NCBI GenBank assembly: GCA_016841675.1
Contig: JAENYQ010000001.1
Coordinates: 25,215-89,214 of the forward strand
From: Desulfotomaculum sp.
Lineage (GTDB): Bacteria; Bacillota; Desulfotomaculia; Desulfotomaculales; Desulfallaceae
Reading direction: 5' to 3'
DNA: 64,000 bases
Positions within the stretch are counted from its first letter, which is position 1, and each line of letters starts with the position of its first letter. This document shows, in pieces, positions 1 to 10,495 of the stretch. Both the position numbers and the translations under genes were made by a program. A model generated the notes under the pieces. That model made no database searches. It was not told where the DNA came from and saw only the letters and a list, made by a program, of their open reading frames with translations.

Positions 1-24
1 GCTGGGGAGCAGGCCAAAGGGCGG

Positions 25-2133
25 TTGGACGTTTTCAGGCTTGAAGATCTGGATTGCGCTGACTGCGCCGCCAAACTGGAAGCAAGGCTGGCTGGTCTGC
101 CCGGTGTAAATAGCGTCAGCATTAATTTTGGGGCCGCCAAAATGAACGTATTGCATAGCACCGGGGCAGATAAAATTATCAACGCGGTCAGGGAAGCAGG
201 CTACCGGGCCAGGTTGGACGGCCGCGAAGTCCCGCAGGAAAATAAACCAGCTTGGCAAAATGGAAAAATAATGTCCACGGTATTATCCGGGCTATTCCTA
301 CTGGCCGGTTTTGCAATCTGGCTGGCCGGTCGTGATGAAAACATAGCCAATGTGTTGTTTATGTTGGCCATCGTTACCGGTGGTTTTTACGTGGTTAGAA
401 ATGCCTATAATTCTGTTAAGGTGCTCAGTTTGGATATGAATGTGCTGATGAGTACCGCCATCGTCGGCGCCATTGCCATTGGCGAATTTACCGAAGGGGC
501 AACGGCGATGTTTCTTTTCTCACTGGGCAACACCCTGCAGGCTTACAGTATGGAAAAAAGCAGGAACTCGATCCGGGGACTAATGGAATTATCACCACCC
601 CAAGCCCTGGTAAAGAGAGGGTCAGCCGAGATGACGCTGCCGGTAGAGGAAATCCGGGCCGGAGACCTGATCATTGTAAAACCGGGCGAACGAATTGCCA
701 TGGACGGCCAAGTACTGCATGGCACATCCAGGGTTAACCAGGCACCCATCACTGGGGAATCCATGCCGGTATTTAAAAGCCCGGGCACCGAGGTTTTTGC
801 CGGTACCCTAAACGAGGACGGGGCACTGGAAATAGAAGTCACGCGGTTGGTTCGGGATACCACTCTGGCCCGGATCGTGGAAATGGTGGAGGAAGCTCAG
901 GCGCAGCGTGCCCCATCACAACAGTTCGTGGACACCTTTGCCCGTTATTATACACCCGCGGTAATTGCGGCGGCTGTGGCTGTAGCAGCGCTGCCCTCGC
1001 TGTTCTGGGACCTGCCTTTTATAGAATGGTTTGAACGGGCTCTGATACTGCTGGTCATTGCCTGCCCCTGCGCCCTGGTTATTTCCACCCCGGTCGCCAT
1101 TGTTTCGGCCATCGGCAGCGCCGCGCGGCGGGGAGTGTTGATAAAAGGCGGTTTGTTTTTGGAACAAGCGGGCACTGTGCAGGCGATAGCCTTTGATAAA
1201 ACCGGCACCCTGACCGAAGGCCGGCCCGAGGTAACGGATATAGTCCCTGCTGCCGGCTTTACCAGCCAAGAGGTGCTGCAAATTGCGGCGGCAGTGGAAA
1301 GTCGCTCCCAGCACCCTCTGGGCCGGGCCGTAGTCCGACACGCCGCAACTATGGGGCATCAGCTGCCGCCAGGCTCTAACCTGCAGGCTATCCCCGGCGA
1401 AGGGGCCAGGGCCGAAATAGAAGGGCAAATTTATTATATTGGTAATGCCGGCTTCTTCATCAACCAGGGGCTGCCGGTTGGCGAAACCGAGCACATATTG
1501 TCCCGTTTGCAGCAGGAAGGGAAAACCACCATGCTGGTGGGCTCGACAGCAGGGATTATGGGTGTGATTGCGGCCGCCGACCGGGTGCGCCCCGGCAGCC
1601 AAAATGCTTTGCAGGGCTTGAAAAAGGCGGGTATTAGAAACACCATCATGTTAACCGGTGATAATATAAATACTGCCCGGGCCATTGCCGGGCGCGTGGG
1701 TATCGATGAATTTAAGGCCGGCCTGCTGCCCGGGGACAAAATGAACATAATTAGGGAACTCCAGGCGAAATACGGTAAAGTAGCTATGGTTGGTGACGGG
1801 ATTAACGACGCCCCCGCCCTGGCGGCTGCCGATATCGGCATCGCGATGGGTAAAGTGGGCACTGATACCGCCCTGGAAACAGCCGATATAGCCCTGATGT
1901 CCGATGACCTGTCCAAGCTGCCCTACGCTATCAAACTGAGCCGTCAGGCCGTGCGGATAATTAAGCAAAACATTGCTTTTGCTCTGCTGATTAAACTGGT
2001 GTTCATCCTGGGCACCTTCTGGGGGATTACCAACCTGTGGCTGGCCGTATTCGCCGACACCGGCGCCTCGCTGCTGGTCATTGCCAACGGCATGCGACTG
2101 ATCGCTGTCAAAGACAGTCCGGCCAGTGGATAA
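25..2133 (+). CDS. Heavy-metal-translocating P1B-type ATPase (Cd/Zn/Pb type); frame is open to the window edge, so the true start may lie upstream
   Basis: N-terminal HMA motif DCADC, CPC in the TM segment (VIACPCALVI), DKTGTLTEG phosphorylation site, MVGDGINDAPAL. Confidence 0.93.
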   Translation: MDVFRLEDLDCADCAAKLEARLAGLPGVNSVSINFGAAKMNVLHSTGADKIINAVREAGYRARLDGREVPQENKPAWQNGKIMSTVLSGLFLLAGFAIWLAGRDENIANVLFMLAIVTGGFYVVRNAYNSVKVLSLDMNVLMSTAIVGAIAIGEFTEGATAMFLFSLGNTLQAYSMEKSRNSIRGLMELSPPQALVKRGSAEMTLPVEEIRAGDLIIVKPGERIAMDGQVLHGTSRVNQAPITGESMPVFKSPGTEVFAGTLNEDGALEIEVTRLVRDTTLARIVEMVEEAQAQRAPSQQFVDTFARYYTPAVIAAAVAVAALPSLFWDLPFIEWFERALILLVIACPCALVISTPVAIVSAIGSAARRGVLIKGGLFLEQAGTVQAIAFDKTGTLTEGRPEVTDIVPAAGFTSQEVLQIAAAVESRSQHPLGRAVVRHAATMGHQLPPGSNLQAIPGEGARAEIEGQIYYIGNAGFFINQGLPVGETEHILSRLQQEGKTTMLVGSTAGIMGVIAAADRVRPGSQNALQGLKKAGIRNTIMLTGDNINTARAIAGRVGIDEFKAGLLPGDKMNIIRELQAKYGKVAMVGDGINDAPALAAADIGIAMGKVGTDTALETADIALMSDDLSKLPYAIKLSRQAVRIIKQNIAFALLIKLVFILGTFWGITNLWLAVFADTGASLLVIANGMRLIAVKDSPASG

Positions 2134-2139
2134 TCTCCT

Positions 2140-5100
2140 TTATGACAACCTAAAACAGGCGGTGCTGCCTTTTTCTGCCGGCTGCACCTCTAACCGGGCA
2201 TCGATGCGTTCCTTAAGTTCGGGGACATGCGAAATAATCCCTACCAGGCGGCCGCCCTTTTGCAGATCTATTAGCGCACGCAAGGCGAAATCCAACGCTT
2301 CCGGGTCCAGGGTGCCAAACCCTTCGTCAACAAATATTGTGTCCAGGTGAATACCCCCGGCGTATGATTGTACAACGTCAGCCAACCCCAGAGCCAGGGA
2401 CAGGGAAGCCAGGAAAGTCTCACCCCCTGACAAGGTGGCGACACCACGGGCCACACCGGTATAGGTGTCAAATACCTCCAGTTCCAGCCCCCCGGCGGCG
2501 TTGCTGCGGGCCCGGTCCATGGTCCGCTGCAGATGGTAACGGCCGCGGCTCATCAGCTTCAACCGCCCGGTGGCGGCAACCGCAACATCATCCAGCAGGG
2601 CCCCCAGCACAAAACGCTGAAATGTCAGCCCATACCTATTCTTTCCCATCGCCACTTCAGCCAGACGACCCAGCAAAGCATACCGTTTTTCCGTTTCGGT
2701 CAGTTGGCTGGCCAGTTTGCGCAGTTCCAGCAGCCAGCCCTCTTCTTGCTTAACCTGCTTTAATAGTCCTTCCTGTTCCCGCAGCACCTGGTCCCGCGCT
2801 GCTTCAACAGCGGCCAAGGCTGCCGCCAGCCCATCCATATCCGGGTCGGCCAGCCCATCGGCTGCCCGGGCGGCCCTCTGCAAGCGATCCTTGGCCGCGC
2901 TCAGGTCTTCATCGTACTGTTTAATTACGCTTTCCAGCAGTTTAATTTCATTGGGCTTTCTCCTGGCAGCTCGGTAATCCTGCAAACTGCCAAAGCCGGC
3001 TTCATGTAAGCGCCTGCCAAAAGATTCTTTTTCCTGCGCAAAATATTTATCCGCATCCTGCTTTCTTTCCAGTGCCGCCTTGGTTTCAGCCTGGGCCGCG
3101 GCCGCCAATCGGGCTGCCGCTTCGGCTTCTGTAGAGGCTTTTTCCCACGCCTTTTCCAGTTGTTCCTTGTGCCGCCGGGTTGCCTGTTGAGCTTCCCGTA
3201 ACGCGCCGGGGTCCCTGAGTTCCCGGGGAACAGCCGCCTCCCGCTCGGCAAGAGTTGCCCTGGCAGACCCAAGTGCCACTTGGGCTTGCTGCAAAGCAAG
3301 GGTCGCCTGTTCCAGCTGTTCCACAGCAACCTTTTCATCAGCCTTAAGTATATCCAACTCCCGGTCCAGTGCGACCAGGTGTTCCGCCGCCTGGATGGCC
3401 AGTTCCCATGATGCCCGGGCTTTTTGCGCTTCAGATTGCAAAACTTCGCCAGGTGCCCTGGACTTGTCGCCTAATTCTTTATCCAGGTCGACAATTTTAC
3501 CGCTCAGTTGTAATCTTTTATTCTCCACTTGATTTAACTGCTTAAGGACCTGATCGCGATCGACTTCAAGATTGTTTAAAGATTTTTGTCTGTTCTTAAT
3601 CTGCTCCTCAGAAGGCAGCTTAACATCACTGTGTGCGGGAGCGGGGTGCACTGCCGAACCGCACACCGGGCAGGGCTGGCCATTAGTAAGCCCGCCGGCC
3701 AAAATAGCTGCCTGCCCCCTGTGCCAGGCATCCTGCAGCAGCGTTATTTCGCTTTTGGCCCGCTGGTACTGTTGTTCTGCCTTTTGGTAAGCATTCCGGC
3801 AGTGCTGGTATTCTTTTTCCACCTGGACTAGTTCCAACCGCAGTGATTCCAGGATCTGTCTTTTTTTACTGGCCCGTTCGGCCTCGCTGCAGGCTACCTC
3901 CAGCATCTCCAGCCGAATAGCCAACCCCGCCGCCGTTTCCCGAGCCTTTCTTTTTTCGTCAATCGAATTATTGACCTGATCTAGTGATTGATATAGTTTA
4001 TTGTGGCGGGCTTCAAGAACCGATAGATTTTTTTCAGCCTCGCCAACGGCCAAGCGAGCCTGCTCCATGGCGCCTACCTTGTTCCCCAGCTCATCCAACC
4101 TGGTCAACTCCAGCCGTACAGCCTCCCGCTCCGGGTCTCTTTTCTTTTCGGCTTCCCGCACCCGGTCCCGGCTTTCCTTGGTGGCAGTCGCCTGCTCCTG
4201 GGCCTGGGTTTTTAGCAGATAATTCTTTTGTGCCCGCTGAACGTCGCTGTGACGGGTGGCCAGAGAATTCTCGGCCGCTACAATATTTAAAGCCAGCCGC
4301 GCACCAGTCAAAGCCAGCCTTTTTTCCTCTATCCCGGCGGCTTTTGTTTCCAGATCCAATAATACTTTAGCCGCGCTCTTTTGTTCAACAAGGACCGCCT
4401 GGATCCGATGTCCTTGGGCATAGCGGTCCCTGGCCTCTTGCACCGCGCCGGTCGCGGTAATAATCAATCCCGCCAGCTCATCCAAGCGCTTTTTGTGCTG
4501 CTCATTACGTTCTTCAAGATCACCATGCGCCGGCGCTTTGGATTCCTGCAGCAACCAGCTTTTACGCCTGGTCAACTCCTCAATCTGCTCTCTTAAATCC
4601 TTAGCCGCATCCTTTAAAAATATTTCAATACGATGGTACAGCTCGGTATGAAAAAGTGTTTCCAGGATTTGCTGCCGCTCGGTGGAGCTTGCCGTCAACA
4701 ACTGGCGAAATTCGCCCTGAGGCAGCATAACTACTTGGCGAAATTGTTCGCTTCTAAACCCCAGCAGATTCTCCACCGCCTCGGTGACCTTGCTTGTCCC
4801 GGTGGCCAATACCGCGCCTTCTTCATCTGGTTCTACCACTCCAGTGCGTTTCCACAGTGTGGCATTACCCTGCATCACAGTGGTTCCCGCACCTCTTTTT
4901 TTGGGCCGTTCCTGCTCGGGGTTACGCCGGACCCGGTAAAGCTCCATCCCCACGGCAAAGTCAAACTCCACCTCAGTAGCCACCGTCAAATCTGCATGGT
5001 CGCTGCGCATCTGCCGGCCGTCTCGCCGGGCGCCGCTGGTGTCCCCGTAAAGGGCAAAACACATGGCGTCAAGAATAGCTGTTTTTCCTGCTCCGGTGGG

Positions 5101-5205
5101 CCCGTGGATGAGAAAGAAATTACGCTGTCCCAAGGCGGTAAAGTCCAGCATCTGAGAGCCGGCGTAAGGGCCAAAGGCGCTCATCCCTAGTTTCAGCGGC
5201 CTCAT
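2140..5205 (-). CDS. sbcC: Exonuclease subunit SbcC (SMC-like ATPase)
   Basis: Walker A GPTGAGKTAILDAMCFALYG, zinc-hook CPVCGS, C-terminal LSGGETFLASLSLALGLADV; next to sbcD. Confidence 0.93.
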   Translation of the reverse strand: MRPLKLGMSAFGPYAGSQMLDFTALGQRNFFLIHGPTGAGKTAILDAMCFALYGDTSGARRDGRQMRSDHADLTVATEVEFDFAVGMELYRVRRNPEQERPKKRGAGTTVMQGNATLWKRTGVVEPDEEGAVLATGTSKVTEAVENLLGFRSEQFRQVVMLPQGEFRQLLTASSTERQQILETLFHTELYHRIEIFLKDAAKDLREQIEELTRRKSWLLQESKAPAHGDLEERNEQHKKRLDELAGLIITATGAVQEARDRYAQGHRIQAVLVEQKSAAKVLLDLETKAAGIEEKRLALTGARLALNIVAAENSLATRHSDVQRAQKNYLLKTQAQEQATATKESRDRVREAEKKRDPEREAVRLELTRLDELGNKVGAMEQARLAVGEAEKNLSVLEARHNKLYQSLDQVNNSIDEKRKARETAAGLAIRLEMLEVACSEAERASKKRQILESLRLELVQVEKEYQHCRNAYQKAEQQYQRAKSEITLLQDAWHRGQAAILAGGLTNGQPCPVCGSAVHPAPAHSDVKLPSEEQIKNRQKSLNNLEVDRDQVLKQLNQVENKRLQLSGKIVDLDKELGDKSRAPGEVLQSEAQKARASWELAIQAAEHLVALDRELDILKADEKVAVEQLEQATLALQQAQVALGSARATLAEREAAVPRELRDPGALREAQQATRRHKEQLEKAWEKASTEAEAAARLAAAAQAETKAALERKQDADKYFAQEKESFGRRLHEAGFGSLQDYRAARRKPNEIKLLESVIKQYDEDLSAAKDRLQRAARAADGLADPDMDGLAAALAAVEAARDQVLREQEGLLKQVKQEEGWLLELRKLASQLTETEKRYALLGRLAEVAMGKNRYGLTFQRFVLGALLDDVAVAATGRLKLMSRGRYHLQRTMDRARSNAAGGLELEVFDTYTGVARGVATLSGGETFLASLSLALGLADVVQSYAGGIHLDTIFVDEGFGTLDPEALDFALRALIDLQKGGRLVGIISHVPELKERIDARLEVQPAEKGSTACFRLS

Positions 5206-6356
5206 GCTTGCGCCTCCCGTTCCTGCCGGTAAAGACTCGCCAGTGTTTCGGCAAATGTCTGCTGTAAATCGTGCTGCAAATGCTCACCGGTAACCTGCTC
5301 AAAAAAAGAGGCGAACAGGTCGGCTTCGCTAACCCGGCGGTGGTCCCCTCCGGGACCGCGCAGTTCACCCGCACCGGCCAAGCCGGGGCGTTCGATATGC
5401 AGCAGGTTGGGGTATACCAAACGCAGTTTGCCAATGGCATCAAGTATGGCTCCGGTATCCATTAAGTTGACCATCAGGTAGTCGTCCCGGTTTAGATTGT
5501 CCCCGTTCATTGTAATAAGCTCGTCCAGGTAACTTGTCAGGCAGCGCACATCCCGCCGAGGCGTCAGTGCTATTTCCTCAATTTGCAACTCACCGGCACC
5601 GTCCATTTCTACCAGGGTTACCGACTTGCGGCTGGCCGATTCGGCGAATGAGTATTTTAACAGCGACCCGGCATACCGGATACCGGCACTCCCGGCACGC
5701 TGCGGGCCGTGCAGATGACCCAGGGCGGTATAATGGAAATTTTGAAAACATGAGCAATCTACGGTACCTGTCCCGCCCACGGACAGCGGACGTTCCGAGT
5801 CGCTCGCTTCGCCTCCCGCCACAAAAGCATGGGCTAGGGCCACTGTCCGCGCTCCGGCAGGGACCCGGGACAGCAAGCGCCCGGTCAACAGGCGCATAGC
5901 CCTGTCGTGATCAAGCGCATCCGTAACAGATAGTACTTCCCGCACCACTGGCGGCTCAGCATAAGGAACCGGGCAAAAATACACCGGACCGTGTGCGTCA
6001 TCAAGTATAACCGGGGCGGGGGCGTCGTTAATCTGACTGACCACGTGCAAACCCTGACGCGCCAACAGGCGGGTGCCAAACCCCAGGCGTTCGGGGCTGT
6101 CATGATTGCCGGCAATCATGATTATCGGCACCCGGCAGTCCAGCAAAATACGGGTCATGGTTTCATCCAACAGCTTGACGGCCTCGATGGGAGGAACTGA
6201 GCGATCATATACGTCGCCGGCGACCAACACAGCGTCGGGTTTGACGTCCTGGATTAGTTCAATAAACTGGTCCAATATATAAGCTTGGTCATCGGTAAGA
6301 TGAACCCCGTGAAAAATCCTGCCCAGGTGCCAGTCGGAAGTATGTAAAAAGCGCAT
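5202..6356 (-). CDS. sbcD: Exonuclease subunit SbcD (start chosen at MRFLHTSDWHLG; the ORF is open to 6494)
   Basis: Metallophosphoesterase motifs HTSDWHLG, VLVAGDVYD, IAGNHDSPERL; 4-nt overlap with sbcC. Confidence 0.93.
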   Translation of the reverse strand: MRFLHTSDWHLGRIFHGVHLTDDQAYILDQFIELIQDVKPDAVLVAGDVYDRSVPPIEAVKLLDETMTRILLDCRVPIIMIAGNHDSPERLGFGTRLLARQGLHVVSQINDAPAPVILDDAHGPVYFCPVPYAEPPVVREVLSVTDALDHDRAMRLLTGRLLSRVPAGARTVALAHAFVAGGEASDSERPLSVGGTGTVDCSCFQNFHYTALGHLHGPQRAGSAGIRYAGSLLKYSFAESASRKSVTLVEMDGAGELQIEEIALTPRRDVRCLTSYLDELITMNGDNLNRDDYLMVNLMDTGAILDAIGKLRLVYPNLLHIERPGLAGAGELRGPGGDHRRVSEADLFASFFEQVTGEHLQHDLQQTFAETLASLYRQEREAQA

Positions 6357-6534
6357 AGCCACCAGCCTTCCTTGTATCAAAATGGTCATATAAAATGTTC
6401 GTATTTTTATCCATATTGGCTGGGGCAGGTTGATTATCCTTTTATAGAAATCAAATACATAAAACAACACCAACCTAATAGCGGTGTGGTACAATTAAAA
6501 TAATTAAATTAGACTCCAGGCATAACGCCTGTAC

Positions 6535-8001
6535 GTGGAACAGAAAGGTGAGATACAGGTGAATCATAGAGGAATTTCCAGACCAGTTGTAGCCATAGCC
6601 GGGGCCACGGGATTTGTGGGCCGAGCCCTGATGCGTGAACTACAGTCCTGGTACAGAATAATCGCCCTAACCAGGCTGCCGGTTAAGGAAATTCACAACC
6701 GGTCGTGGACCGATGATACGGGAATTGAATGGCGTTCGTGCGACCTATTCTCGTTGATTGACGCCGAATACGCCCTGGAAGGCGTTAATTATGCTTTCTA
6801 TTTAGTACACTCAATGATGCCATCCGCCCGGCTGACCCAGGGCAAATTCCAGGACATGGACTTGATTCTGGCGGATAATTTTGCCCGGGCCGCCGCCAAG
6901 GCAGGTGTCAAGCAGATTATTTATCTAGGCGGGCTGGTACCTGATACCAAAGACCTCTCCCTACACCTACGCAGCCGTCTTGAGGTAGAAGAAACCCTTG
7001 GCTCCCACGGGGTACCGGTCACCGCCCTGCGCGCCGGTTTAATTATCGGTACCAACGGATCCACTTTTCGCATCCTGGTCCGCCTGGCCGAAGGATACAG
7101 GTTTATGATCTTCCCGCGCTGGACGATGTCCCTCATCCAACCCATTGCTCTGCCGGATATTATTAATATTTTGCACTACTGTATGGGCAATCCCAAGACA
7201 TATAACGAAAGCTATGACGTAGGCGGGCCAGATGTGATGACCTATAAGGATTTAATTATCAAAGTCGCCCAAGTACTAAACCGCAAGTGCTACATCACAA
7301 TCATTCCTTATTTTCCGCCCTGGCTGGCCAGTACACTGCTCGGTGCATTTACAAGTTCTCCCCATGCCCTGGTCAAGCCGCTGGTGGAAAGTCTTAAACA
7401 CTCCATGGTAGCTAAAAACCTGCGTTTGCAGGAGGAAATGAACCTGCCCGGCCTGCCTTTTGTTGACGCGGTAAAACTGGCGGTATCGGGAAAAGAGCCC
7501 CGGATTAAGATAGCACCCCCCAAACAGGTGGATGAGAAAATTAATAATGTAATCAGCGTGCGTTCGGTACAGCGCCTGACCTTACCTCCGGGCCGGGACG
7601 CCGACTGGGTGGCCCTTTATTACTCTCGGTGGCTCCCCCGGCTTTTCCTGGGCACCATCATAAGAGTCAAGCTAGATCAAAATGGCTGTTACTTTTATTT
7701 CCGCTTCATGCGCCAATCACTGCTTGACCTGACATTCTCACACGCCCGCAGTTCCAAGGATCGGCCCTTGTACTATATAACGGGCGGACTGATGGCCAGG
7801 TTAAACCAACTTCCGCACCGCGGTCGGCTGGAATTTCACGCAGTTTTAAATAATCGGTATGTACTGGTTGCCATTCATGACTACGTACCCACCATACCGT
7901 GGTTTGTTTATAACGCCACCCAAGCCCTGCTGCATGTGTGGGTCATGGGCAAATACAGAAAACATCTTGAACGGTTGGCTAAAGATACAAATAAAAAATG
8001 A
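6535..8001 (+). CDS. NAD(P)-binding (NmrA/atypical SDR) protein with C-terminal extension
   Basis: Rossmann motif VAIAGATGFVGRALMREL, YLGGLVPD. Confidence 0.7.
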   Translation: MEQKGEIQVNHRGISRPVVAIAGATGFVGRALMRELQSWYRIIALTRLPVKEIHNRSWTDDTGIEWRSCDLFSLIDAEYALEGVNYAFYLVHSMMPSARLTQGKFQDMDLILADNFARAAAKAGVKQIIYLGGLVPDTKDLSLHLRSRLEVEETLGSHGVPVTALRAGLIIGTNGSTFRILVRLAEGYRFMIFPRWTMSLIQPIALPDIINILHYCMGNPKTYNESYDVGGPDVMTYKDLIIKVAQVLNRKCYITIIPYFPPWLASTLLGAFTSSPHALVKPLVESLKHSMVAKNLRLQEEMNLPGLPFVDAVKLAVSGKEPRIKIAPPKQVDEKINNVISVRSVQRLTLPPGRDADWVALYYSRWLPRLFLGTIIRVKLDQNGCYFYFRFMRQSLLDLTFSHARSSKDRPLYYITGGLMARLNQLPHRGRLEFHAVLNNRYVLVAIHDYVPTIPWFVYNATQALLHVWVMGKYRKHLERLAKDTNKK

Positions 8002-8028
8002 TGCAGCATAACAGACCAAACCGACCCT

Positions 8029-8060
8029 AAAACCTTGTTAATGCACAAGGTTTTTATTTT
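8029..8060 (+). terminator. Rho-independent terminator
   Basis: AAAACCTTGT-TAATGC-ACAAGGTTTT followed by TATTTTTGTT. Confidence 0.75.
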
Positions 8061-8242
8061 TGTTAAGCCAGGCAAGTATACCAAAAAGGGGACAGGCTGC
8101 TTTTTTCGGTTTTAAAAAAAAGATACCCGTCCTCTTTTTATCTTCGGTCATTGCCACTTGGTTAAGATGTACTACCGATATTAATTATTGCTATTTTGAC
8201 ACAACAAAGGCATATTTTACATATTATGCTAAATAAAAACTA

Positions 8243-8476
8243 TTGGAGATGGTCACATTGCGCAAAGAAGCTGATAAAAGCTTAGAGCAGAAAAAATCTA
8301 AGTCTATTCCTAATATGAAACCAGGGCCGGGTTATTATCCCGGCACGCCTTCACCGGGCATGGAACTGGCCAGGGCTTACTTTCCTATTCAAAGGTTTGG
8401 TCAGTTGTATACCCCGGCCCAGGCCTTGGAAACAGGCACTCTATTCCCGGAACTATACCGTCCCTATCCATATTAA
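8243..8476 (+). CDS. cotJA: Spore coat-associated protein CotJA (TTG at 8258 is an alternative start)
   Basis: LARAYFPIQRFGQLYTPAQALETGTLFPELYRPY; first gene of a cotJA-B-C arrangement. Confidence 0.82.
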   Translation: MEMVTLRKEADKSLEQKKSKSIPNMKPGPGYYPGTPSPGMELARAYFPIQRFGQLYTPAQALETGTLFPELYRPYPY

Positions 8477-8494
8477 ATACGGAGGTGAGTTATT

Positions 8495-8758
8495 ATGGAC
8501 GCCCGTAACCAGGCTTTAATGCTCCGCCAAATACAGCAGTTGTCATTCGTGGCGGTCGAGCTGCAGTTATACCTTGATACCCACCCGGAAGACCAGCAGG
8601 CGCTGGCTTTGTTCAACTCCAACCATAACGAACTAATCCAGGCGGTACGCCAATACGAGCAGGTATACGGCCCACTGTTAAGCTACGGTTATTCGCCGAA
8701 TATGCAAAAACACTGGAGCTGGGTGGATAGCCCGTGGCCCTGGGAAATTAGGTACTAA
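8495..8758 (+). CDS. cotJB: Spore coat protein CotJB
   Basis: LRQIQQLSFVAVELQLYLDTHPEDQQAL...HWSWVDSPWPWE, CotJB family pattern. Confidence 0.88.
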   Translation: MDARNQALMLRQIQQLSFVAVELQLYLDTHPEDQQALALFNSNHNELIQAVRQYEQVYGPLLSYGYSPNMQKHWSWVDSPWPWEIRY

Positions 8759-8794
8759 ATAAATATAAAATTTTGATCAGAAAGGAATTTTAAA

Positions 8795-9001
8795 ATGTGG
8801 GTTTACGAAAAAAAATTACAAATCCCCGTCCGGGTTTCGGGACCCGATCCCCGGATGGCCAAATATGTAATCACCCAGTACGGCGGGCCGGAAGGTGAAC
8901 TCTCTGCATCCCTGCGTTACCTAAATATGCGCTACACCATGCCAACAGGCCGGGCCAAGGGTGTTTTGACTATGTTGATATGGTTAGTTAGAAGATGTTG
9001 A
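8795..9001 (+). pseudogene. cotJC: cotJC 5' part (Mn-catalase-like spore coat protein) interrupted by the prophage; native codons end at 8970
   Basis: MWVYEKKLQIPVRVSGPDPRMAKYVITQYGGPEGELSASLRYLNMRYTMPTGRAKGVLT, then 10 phage-derived codons and a stop; continues in frame at 58177. Confidence 0.93.
8954..8970 (+). other. attL core GCCAAGGGTGTTTTGAC
   Basis: Identical to 58160-58176; cotJC homology ends exactly here. Confidence 0.93.
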
Positions 9002-10472
9002 ATTTAACCTGCACCTCTGAATCCTTGTCCACCCGAATCTCCTTGATAAGGTTATGGATTATTTCCCGCCTTTCATCCCCCTCGGCAGCCTCCCAGATAA
9101 TCCTGAAATTCTTAACCGTGGCCAGAAGGCCTTTGGCGTTAATAGCTCGCTGCTTATCCTCTTGCATTTTACTTTCCCATTCCCGAACAGATTCCTCCAG
9201 GTGGCCACGTTTTGCCCGCAGGTCCTTAACACGTTCCGTCAATTCATCAGGGCTAAGGGCTCCTTTTTCAAACGCTTCGTACCATCGTTCCAGGGCCTTG
9301 TTGACCTGCTGTAATTCCTTCTGGGCTTGACCCAGCCCACGCATGGCATTTTTACGGTCATTACTGCTCTGGGCGAGCTCCTGGTTAACCAGCTCCTTAA
9401 CCAGTGCCTCATTGAAGCTCATGTCATAAAGCCTGGTAATAACCTTTTCGTCTATCTCATCCATGCGCTTATACCCGCAGCAGCATTCTGGGTCCTTGAT
9501 CATATGCCTTGCGCTACCATCCTGGGAATAACAAACATAGTATCGTATAATATGCTTTGGCTCCTTCGGGTAGTTCTGCCAGACGGCCTTGTTTCTCATT
9601 CTAGCTCCGCACTCGGCACAATATATAATGCCGGCCAGCAAGGCCTTGGGTGACGGCTTGCGATAATGCTTTTCACTTCGTTGCCGCCACACATCCTGCA
9701 GCTGGTGCCACCGATCAGGTTCGATTATTGGTTCATGGGTCCCTTCGTACATATTGTTTTTATGCCTTGAGTACCCTGCATAGGTGGGGTTGTTGAGGAT
9801 ATACCTGACCGTTTGTTTAACCCATTCGCCACCAGCCGGCCCGGGCACGCCACGGGAGTCCAAAGTTTCAGCTATGGAATCAATACCCATGCTATGGTCC
9901 AGGTATAAGCTGTATATCTCTCTTATTACCCGGGCTTCCGATTCGCGTATTTTTAATAGATAAGTTCCCGGCTTATAATCATAGCCATAGATTGTGCCAC
10001 CGTGCCACCGACCTTTCTGGGCGGCTTCCAGCTTGCCCATCCGGGTACGTTCAATGATCGTTTCCCTCTCCAACTGCGCGAACACGGCCATCATACCCAG
10101 GGCGGCCTTGCCGAATGGTGTGGTGGTGTCAAATGATTCGGTTACAGACTTAAAGCCGATGCCGGCCGGCTCGAATACGTCTTCCAGGAGATATAGCACG
10201 TCTTTTTGCCGGCGGGAGAGGCGGTCTAATTTCAGCACAAGCACGATGTTAAAAGCACCGGTGCCGGCGTCCTGAATAACCCGTTGCATGGCAGGGCGCT
10301 CCACGTCCTTACCGGAATAACCGTCATCGACATAGAAGTCGTAAATCTCCCAGCCCTGGGCCTGGCAGTAGGCAAGGAGACGTGACTTCTGGGCGGGGAT
10401 GGATAGTCCCTGCTCGACCTGTTCTTCGGTGGATACTCGGACGTAAGCTGCAACCAGCTCCTGTTTAGCCAT
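8988..10472 (-). CDS. Large serine recombinase (phage integrase)
   Basis: YVRVSTEEQVEQGLSIPAQ catalytic N-terminus, LKLDRLSRRQKD, zinc ribbon CAECGARM, coiled-coil C-terminus; SD GGAGG before ATG at 10472; stop 18 bp from the attL core. Confidence 0.95.
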   Translation of the reverse strand: MAKQELVAAYVRVSTEEQVEQGLSIPAQKSRLLAYCQAQGWEIYDFYVDDGYSGKDVERPAMQRVIQDAGTGAFNIVLVLKLDRLSRRQKDVLYLLEDVFEPAGIGFKSVTESFDTTTPFGKAALGMMAVFAQLERETIIERTRMGKLEAAQKGRWHGGTIYGYDYKPGTYLLKIRESEARVIREIYSLYLDHSMGIDSIAETLDSRGVPGPAGGEWVKQTVRYILNNPTYAGYSRHKNNMYEGTHEPIIEPDRWHQLQDVWRQRSEKHYRKPSPKALLAGIIYCAECGARMRNKAVWQNYPKEPKHIIRYYVCYSQDGSARHMIKDPECCCGYKRMDEIDEKVITRLYDMSFNEALVKELVNQELAQSSNDRKNAMRGLGQAQKELQQVNKALERWYEAFEKGALSPDELTERVKDLRAKRGHLEESVREWESKMQEDKQRAINAKGLLATVKNFRIIWEAAEGDERREIIHNLIKEIRVDKDSEVQVKFNIF

Positions 10473-10495
10473 GATTTCCTCCGTTGAAAAATTAG

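Noticed and set aside
543-1968. Several antisense ORFs (543-863, 916-1602, 948-1208, 1434-1916, 1651-1968)
   Set aside because: Shadow ORFs inside a well-supported P-type ATPase gene; no domain signal.
2337-5190. Plus-strand ORFs inside sbcC (e.g. 3984-4370, 4633-5190)
   Set aside because: Opposite strand of a strong CDS; Pro/Arg/Ser-rich shadow translations.
8190-8242. Sigma-E promoter upstream of cotJA
   Set aside because: GCATATT and CATATTAT resemble sigma-E -35 and -10 elements but their spacing does not fit, so I did not annotate a promoter.
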